Shown here one piece after another: positions 57,924 through 64,000 of a DNA stretch of 64,000 nt. Position 1 is the stretch's first letter; each line of letters opens with the position of its first letter. The notes beneath the pieces are model-generated. The model was not told the origin of the DNA, did not search any database, and was given only the letters and a program-made list of their open reading frames with translations. The position numbers were made by a program, and so were the translations under genes. The DNA comes from Owenia fusiformis (Eukaryota > Annelida > Polychaeta > Sabellida > Oweniidae): positions 10,634,842 to 10,698,841 of the forward strand of contig CAIIXF020000011.1 of the NCBI GenBank assembly GCA_903813345.2, read 5' to 3'.

Positions 57924-60900
57924 TTAGCACTCTGTATCAGTGTCTACCTGTTCAAAATAAGCATTAGGTGGCGTTAGTGTCATAGAGCCGTTATGATCAT
58001 TATAGAGGGCACTAGAGTAGTCCCCATACCCTGGGGTGTTAAAAACTGTTGTATTGAGACGCTGCGATCGCTGCGAATCTGGAGATTTTGGCTCGTTGAT
58101 GTCTTTCACGGTTAATTGCCGTGGTTTCCAAACTGGAGAGCCAACATCCTCTAGAATTGTATTACTAGCATATGTCAATGGGTTACTACTTGAGTATAAA
58201 AGTCGGGCTGAGTCATGTCGACTCATATTAGAAGATGATAGACTGTTCTGAGATATTCCATCAGGATTGTGCAAATCAGTATATGTTTGACTGCGAGTTC
58301 GAAAATTTCCATCATGATCTAGAATACTGATGTGTTCGTCTAGGTTCATCGAGTGACGTTGAATGTCATCACGTGACCTTTGACCTTTCCGTCTGCTACT
58401 TGACCCCAATGACCTCTCACCTGAGGGGGCTGAGACCTGTCTGTTAGGGAGTGGGGGTAATCCTGCCCGTAATCTCGGGGGTACTGTCATTCTCCGTACA
58501 CTCTCTCGTATAATCTGCCGTGTTGTCTTAATGAAGTCATTCTTGGCATCAAATGACCTGGAATAGGAAAATTATATTGTAAATATTATTTTCTATTTCT
58601 CCATTATCTTGCCACAGTTTCACTGTGACACAATTCAAGTCTCACATTGCAATATTGTGGTAAAATCTAATGATTATAAGGAAAGGGGAAAGCTAAAATG
58701 TTACTAAAAAAACAGATATTAACTGCAATAAGTATTACACAAAAATCATGCTTACAATGCAGCTCACTTCAAACACAATTGAATTTCAAATAAATTAATA
58801 TATTTCATCATTGCCAGTGCAGGGATTTGAATATTCAGTAATAAATGTAACATTTGCACTATTGACTAAAATGAAGCACTCGCAATATCAGCTTACAATG
58901 CGGTTTCCCTGTACACAGACCTTTAAAAGAAATACAGGCTACAGGGAAGTTGCAAATGGAGCATGTTTGTTTATTTCCATAGTTCTGAATGTATACTAGA
59001 TTTTACACATATTCTAAGAGTTCTACTATACAATGTATGGATTCATCAAGCAGTTTGAAAGGTATTATTATCAGAAAAGCCCAATGGACAAAGATAGAGA
59101 ATACCCGCTCCATTTGCAACTTAACTGTACCCTGTATCCTTTTAAAATGTGGTCACGTGGCAGAGTAGTGTGGTCTTCTAAAACAAATTCTTCAGTGGAA
59201 TTTTTATAAAATGAAACTTAATTACATCACAACACAATTACATCACAATATCCTAAAAATACAACATATTTAAACATTACGCTGGTACACTCCCCTCCAT
59301 AAGTTTGGAAACCTTTTTTCCCCCATTGAACTATGTGTTAAAGCCTCTTTACCTTTGAATTTTTATTTACTTAACCTGCGATGAAAATACTTATACTATT
59401 GATGGAAACGTAATTTGACTTTAATACCAATACCTCCAAATTTTCTCAATTTTTTTCCTCAATTACAATAGGTCGAAAATTGATGATAAATTTGATGAAT
59501 TTTTGAAAATCAAACTTCCCATGTTAACCAATGGGAAATGGTAGGTTTGCCGCAAGTCATATGACAGAATATCCATCCATCCCAGTCCTTGCAAAAATAC
59601 GAGTTAGGCAGGAAATTGAATTTGCTAATTTTATTTAACAAAAACTGATACGTTTCTTTAGGTTCAACAAAGTTATAGGGCTTTAAAGTCAAAATTGTTT
59701 TTCAAAAAACCTCTCCCATTAAAATAACACAGGAGGCGAAAAATTATTTTCAAAAATGACTTTGAAGCGCTGTAACTTTAATATTCATCAAATAAACTAA
59801 ACACTTATTGATCGAAAAAGTTGGATAATTCAATTTTCTATATAAAAATATTTTTTGCTGAATCTTTTACTGAAAAGATATCCTGATTTCTGATTTGCCC
59901 CGAACCCTTCATTTCCCATTGGATTACATGGGAATGACGATTTTCAAAAATTCATCAAATTTATCATCAATTTTCGACCTATTGTAATTGAGGGAAAAAA
60001 ATTGAGAAAATTTGGAGGTATTGAAAATAAAGTCAAATTACGTTTCCATCAATATTATAAGTTATTTCTTTCCTGGTTAAGTAAATAAAAATTCAAACGT
60101 AAAGAGGCTTTAACACGTAGTTCAATGGGGGAAAAAGGTTGCCAAACTTATGGAGGGGAGTGTAGCAAATGAAATCATAAGCTGAGATCTCTATAACATG
60201 GGCTTTTACTTTATAATTCAAGAGTGAATAATAGTTCATATACTGGTACAGTGTGCATGAACAAAGTATCAAAATATTTATTATAAAGACACCACCTCAT
60301 GTTGTAACATTATTGATGGAGCTCCCAACTAAATGTACCAGCTTAATGTTACAGAAAAAGATAGCAAATAAACATACCCTTAACAGAAACTTGAATGTAA
60401 GATGAAATTACTGTATATGGTGCAGAAGTGTTGACATATCATAAGTGTTCACATATCATCATAAGTGTTCACATATCATAACAAGTGTTCACATATTATC
60501 ATAGGTGTTCACATATCATCATAAGTGATCAGTAAGGAAAATTCTAGCACCAAACATCTAGCTAAATCAGATGGAAATACAAGGCAAAATTTGAAGAATA
60601 TTAACTGGAAAATATTAGCATTATTTGACTGCTGAGTATTTCCAACTTTTATACATGTAGAAAACCAAATCACACTACAGGGTGTCCCGAAAGTATGGGG
60701 CCCCCCTAGGCAGACATATACCAATGTCTCCATAGTATGTGTCATATATCATTTTAAAGCTTATCCAAAGTTACATTGATTTGCCAAGTATCATGGTTCA
60801 ACTCACAACTGGTAAAAAGTTACAGGCATTTTAAAACTTAGTGTTTGGTCAAAAATATAGTTCATTTCAGTATATTGGCAACAGCCCTGACCTGAATGTG

Positions 60901-63773
60901 GCCGAAAATATGGGTGCTATTAACGAAGATAGGATGGATATTGAGTTCTAAAAAGAGGACATTGAGGGTAGATACTCCAAGGAAATTCTTCTAAAATGCC
61001 TTAAAAAGGTTTTATGAGGATTACAAAATGCCACATCCCTATTTGAAGCATGTTTAAGGTCATATATGGAAAGCATTGCTGCTGTTTAACATGGCCTAGG
61101 GAGACACACCAACTATTACTCTGGTGTAAAACTGACTTTAATTTTGGCCAAACACTAAATTTTGAAATGCCTGTAATTTTTTCCCATTTATGAATTGAAC
61201 CATGATACTTGGCAAATCAATGTAACTTTGGATGAGCTTTAAAATGATATATGACACATACTATGGAGACATTGGTATATGTCTGCCTAGGGGGGCCCCC
61301 ATACTTTCGGGACACCCTGTATTCCCTAATATAAGAGCAGACCACTGTAGCTTGGATATAAGCATTAATACAAATTTGTTCTCTTAGAGCTCTTGTAAAG
61401 CTGAAAATATTCTTTCTGCGTATTATTAACATATTATGACAATATACAGCTCCAAATATTTTTCCTCCTTTATTAAGACTGAATTTATCCAACAATGGAG
61501 TGACTGCTAAGATCTAATGGTCTACTCTTTAAATTTCTCTATGAAAATGTATAAATATCACAACATATTTGAAGGTCAAGCTAAATAAAGCACATAGCTA
61601 CAGGGTGTTCCCCATATAAAGATTCCCCTTATATACAGGGTGACCGTTCAATAGGGTGCCCCAGTTACAGGGCATCCCCCATAAACTAACTGTCCTTTAT
61701 ACACTATAATATGTATATAGGGTAACCATTCTACAGGGTGGCCCACTACAAGGTGGTAGGGAGATAAAGGAATAGGTATGCTACAGAAATACAGGGTGCC
61801 CCATAAATAGACCAAAACTTCAAAAAGTATGTATATCAGATTTTCTACTTCACATTATGGATTTCAAACTAACAATGGGAATGTTACTTTTAATCATATT
61901 ATTTGTATACACTGTTAGGATAGGAGGATGTTTGAAAGCACAAATCCCAAAATCTTTTAGATATTACCATGCTTCAAATTTTGAGGGGAGCACTAGGGGT
62001 CTACAAAAAGCTATCAGTCTTGTTTGTTTTGTGGGATAACTGTTACACCCTCAGCCCCCTTCCACCTAGTGAAATAAGTAAGAAACAGATTGCATGACAG
62101 TGAATTCAACTGACCAATCAGAATCCCCTTCTCAAGGTCATTCATTTCTCAAGGTCACAATGCCACAGGACCCACATGTTCATTAACTATATGGCGGATC
62201 ATCTTAAAATAATCACATACTGCTTGATAAGACCTAAATTGTAATAAAAAGAACGGTATTAAATTCAAATATCACATGATTGTTATTTGTTAATTTGGGC
62301 ATATGATACAGTAGGACAAGGATCACACATTTAAGCTCATACAGTATATGATTGACTAGTAAACTACATCTAATCATATGACCTTAAAGCTCAAATATGA
62401 ATGGTTCACCGTTGGTATAAGCAGCTAACGAAAATTGACCGGTACGGGTTAAAAGCTGGACCGGTACGGGTTTACGGTTTTATTTGAATTTAAAATATCC
62501 ATAACTTGCTCAATATTGACTTCCTCGTGTCTAATTTGAAATATATGATGCCTCCCGATGCTTTTAAGTAACCCAAGTTTGATTTTATAAAAAATGCCAA
62601 ACTTTGTGACAAAGAATTTCATCCTGCTTGCAGCGAGAAGACAGACCGGTTCGGGGCAATCTGCTTGCAGCGAGAAGACGGACCGGTTCGGGGCAATAGC
62701 TGATGAAATTCTTTGTCACAAAGTTTGGCATTTTTTATAAAATCAAATGCGCGTCATTGAACCTCACAAGATGTAAATAGCATGTCATTTACATCATACC
62801 TTGATGGGGAAAAATAGATCTTATATGTTAGAAGTACTAAATAAAAGTTATCGTGAAAATGAGACAGTCGTTCTCGAGAGAAAAGAGCATAAATGCGCAT
62901 TTAGAGAGTTTTGGTCCGTTTAAAAATCTGTAAAAAATTGGGGTACTTAAAAGCATCGGGAGGCATCATATATTTCAAATTAGACACGAGGAAGTCAATA
63001 TTGAGCAAGTTATGGCTGTTTTAAATTCAAATAAAACCGTTAACCCGTACCGGTCCAGCTTTTGACCCGTACCGGTCAATTTTCGTTAGCTGCGTATACC
63101 AAGGGTGTGGTTAGGATGATGAGTAATCAATTTGAAGAATTATTTATCACACATAGATGTTATAATTAGGATAGGAAAGACTGAATGGCTATATACTGTA
63201 CTGTAAGATGGGGTTATATCAGTAAGAAAGTGATATATGAAGTGTTATGTCACCTACATGTCACCTTTAGAGCAATTCATCCCAAAATAGTTCTTAAAAT
63301 TCAAATGGAGTCAGCTTTTAAAAAATGATCATGAATAACAACTCATGAATTGCCATCCAAAATGTCACACCGAAATGTTGTCATAATTAAACAGAAAGTC
63401 ATTAATCGTGATTCATAATAATTTTGAGAAACGATCCCCAGCTTACATGTATGTTATACTCAACAAAGGAGCCGATTCCTGCATTAATGCTACAATCAAC
63501 TGAACTTATTGAAGCATAAAATACACCTTACAGAACAACAATATGAAAGAACTAAAGGCATAACGGTTGACTGAATACAACATTAACTTACCCATTAGCC
63601 ATTTGGAAGACTTTCTCTGGCCGCCCCTCTGTCTCAGATTTGAGGTGTACCAGGTCCCACATGTGGTGCGTGTCCCCCTCACTGCCTGGTGTGCTGCGTA
63701 CTTGCACCTCATAGACAGGTATGAACACATGGAACCTAGTTATCTCTGAGCCATTCTCATTGGGCAACTGATT
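57924..63773 (-). CDS. TIAM/Still-life family Rac GEF, C-terminal two exons (partial)
   Basis: Exon 63773-63592 (phase 0 in, two bases over) ends at a GTAAGT donor. It joins 58557-57924 after a TATTCCAG acceptor, giving 272 residues and a stop. The first exon encodes the end of the second PH domain: RFHVFIPVYEVQVRSTPG, then MWDLVHLKSETEGRPEKVFQ, the 'SE-EGRPE-VF' signature of TIAM/SIF proteins. The second exon starts DAKNDFIKTTRQIIRESVRR, the PH C-terminal helix. It continues as a Ser/Arg-rich, probably disordered tail with RRKGQRSRDD and RHSMNLDEH. These proteins are Dbl-type exchange factors that activate Rac at membranes. The DH domain and everything upstream lie outside the window. The intron between the exons is about 5 kb and full of MITEs. 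Confidence 0.85.
58905..59173. mobile_element. MITE copy in inverted pair, right member
   Basis: Reverse complement of 56976-57236. Core about 58933-59138, with TGCAAATGGAG near one end and CTCCATTTGCA near the other. It lies in the TIAM-family intron. The pair brackets the last exon. Confidence 0.8.
59288..60162. mobile_element. Tc1/mariner-type foldback MITE
   Basis: Ends CACTCCCCTCCATAAGTTTG and CAAACTTATGGAGGGGAGTG with TA on both flanks. The inverted repeats are about 230 bp (to about 59520 and from about 59930). It is in the TIAM-family intron, and no transposase was recognised. Confidence 0.85.
60430..60533. repeat. Short GTGTTCACATATCATCATAA repeat
   Basis: Five imperfect copies of about 20-23 bp, built on TTCACATATCATCATAAGTG. 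Confidence 0.8.
60677..61319. mobile_element. MITE family 'CAGGGTGTCCCG', copy 4
   Basis: Intact ends CAGGGTGTCCCGAAAGTATG and CATACTTTCGGGACACCCTG with TA on both flanks, 643 bp. At 60871-60950 (+) it keeps a frame reading GNSPDLNVAEN, which matches the conserved SPDLNPIEN block near the end of Tc1/mariner transposases. The family is therefore probably an internally deleted Tc1/mariner element. Confidence 0.85.
61599..61805. repeat. Cluster of CAGGGTG element termini
   Basis: TACAGGGTGTTCCCC, TACAGGGTGACCG, TACAGGGCATCC, TACAGGGTGGCCC and TACAGGGTGCCCC occur within about 200 bp, in one orientation. They look like remnants of several MITE ends or a small tandem derivative. Confidence 0.55.
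62412..63101. mobile_element. Large foldback element (CCGGTACGGGT arms)
   Basis: The left arm GCTAACGAAAATTGACCGGT and right arm ACCGGTCAATTTTCGTTAGC pair, and the pairing continues through TCAATATTGACTTCCTCGTG and GCATCGGGAGGCATCAT blocks. The centre (62620-62760) has a further inverted pair (TGACAAAGAATTTCAT and ATGAAATTCTTTGTCA) plus a direct repeat CTTGCAGCGAGAAGAC. About 690 bp; no coding capacity was seen. Confidence 0.85.
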
Positions 63774-64000
63774 CTGGAATACAGCACCAATTCGTTTTAA
63801 TCACTTCAAATAATTCAATTTGCAATGTCCAAAATAGGAGATCTTCACAAGTTATAAGGATATTTGAAATCTGATACCTAGTGAATCTTGATACTGATGC
63901 TACTGAAACTAAAAACATAACAATCTCTTTGTAATGTAAAATAAAACTACATTTTGAAACACTTTAAATTTGTAGCACATGGCTCAATTCCTAAACATCA
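63774..64000. other. TIAM-family intron at the right edge
   Basis: On the minus strand this is intron upstream of the 63773 acceptor. No further exon was recognised before the window ends. Confidence 0.5.

Overview
The window is eukaryotic nuclear DNA: AT-rich, with many GT-AG introns in phase, and crowded with foldback/MITE-type DNA transposons and minisatellites. The genes are typical of bilaterian animals: CEP57, WDTC1, a TIAM/Still-life Rac exchange factor, a class A GPCR and a carbohydrate sulfotransferase. Introns of 0.1-4 kb, intronless receptor and sulfotransferase genes and abundant TA-inserting MITEs suggest a marine invertebrate (hemichordate, echinoderm or lophotrochozoan). The phylum cannot be fixed from the sequence alone.

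Layout. 1-5 kb: dispersed repeats around a 2.17 kb inverted-repeat transposon. 5.0-29.4 kb (+): a CEP57 centrosomal protein gene. Its nine 3' exons encode a normal 495-residue CEP57. A 5.9 kb upstream exon, about 100 copies of a 14-residue repeat, joins it in frame through consensus splice sites and would give a protein of about 2,461 residues. Two genes lie antisense inside CEP57 introns: an intronless GPCR (15.5-16.9 kb) and a two-exon acidic protein of unknown function (23.3-25.3 kb). 31.9-33.0 kb (-): an intronless carbohydrate sulfotransferase. 36.3-39.5 kb: a recent tandem array with a 1,326 bp period. 40.0-51.6 kb (+): complete WDTC1 (DCAF9), 13 coding exons, 697 residues, with one GC-AG intron. 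51.6-57.9 kb: intergenic DNA with a 23-copy 60-bp array. 57.9-63.8 kb (-): the last two coding exons of a TIAM/SIF family Rac GEF, which continues past the right edge.

The most unusual theme is minisatellite growth on coding or splice-junction sequence. The CEP57 repeat exon has a 42-bp unit. The junction of CEP57 exon 3 has a 21-bp unit. In WDTC1 intron 4, a 55-bp unit repeated about 35 times consists of the last 42 nt of exon 4 plus the first 13 nt of the intron, so it copies the 5' splice site many times; in most of the distal units the GT is lost. A 60-bp array carries a consensus 5' splice site in nearly every unit on the minus strand.

The genes do not form a pathway. CEP57 acts at centrosomes and microtubules, WDTC1 is a substrate receptor of CUL4-DDB1 ubiquitin ligase, and TIAM/SIF activates Rac. 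WDTC1 and the TIAM gene converge. All exon joins were built by reading phases and splice signals by eye; no transcript or database was consulted.
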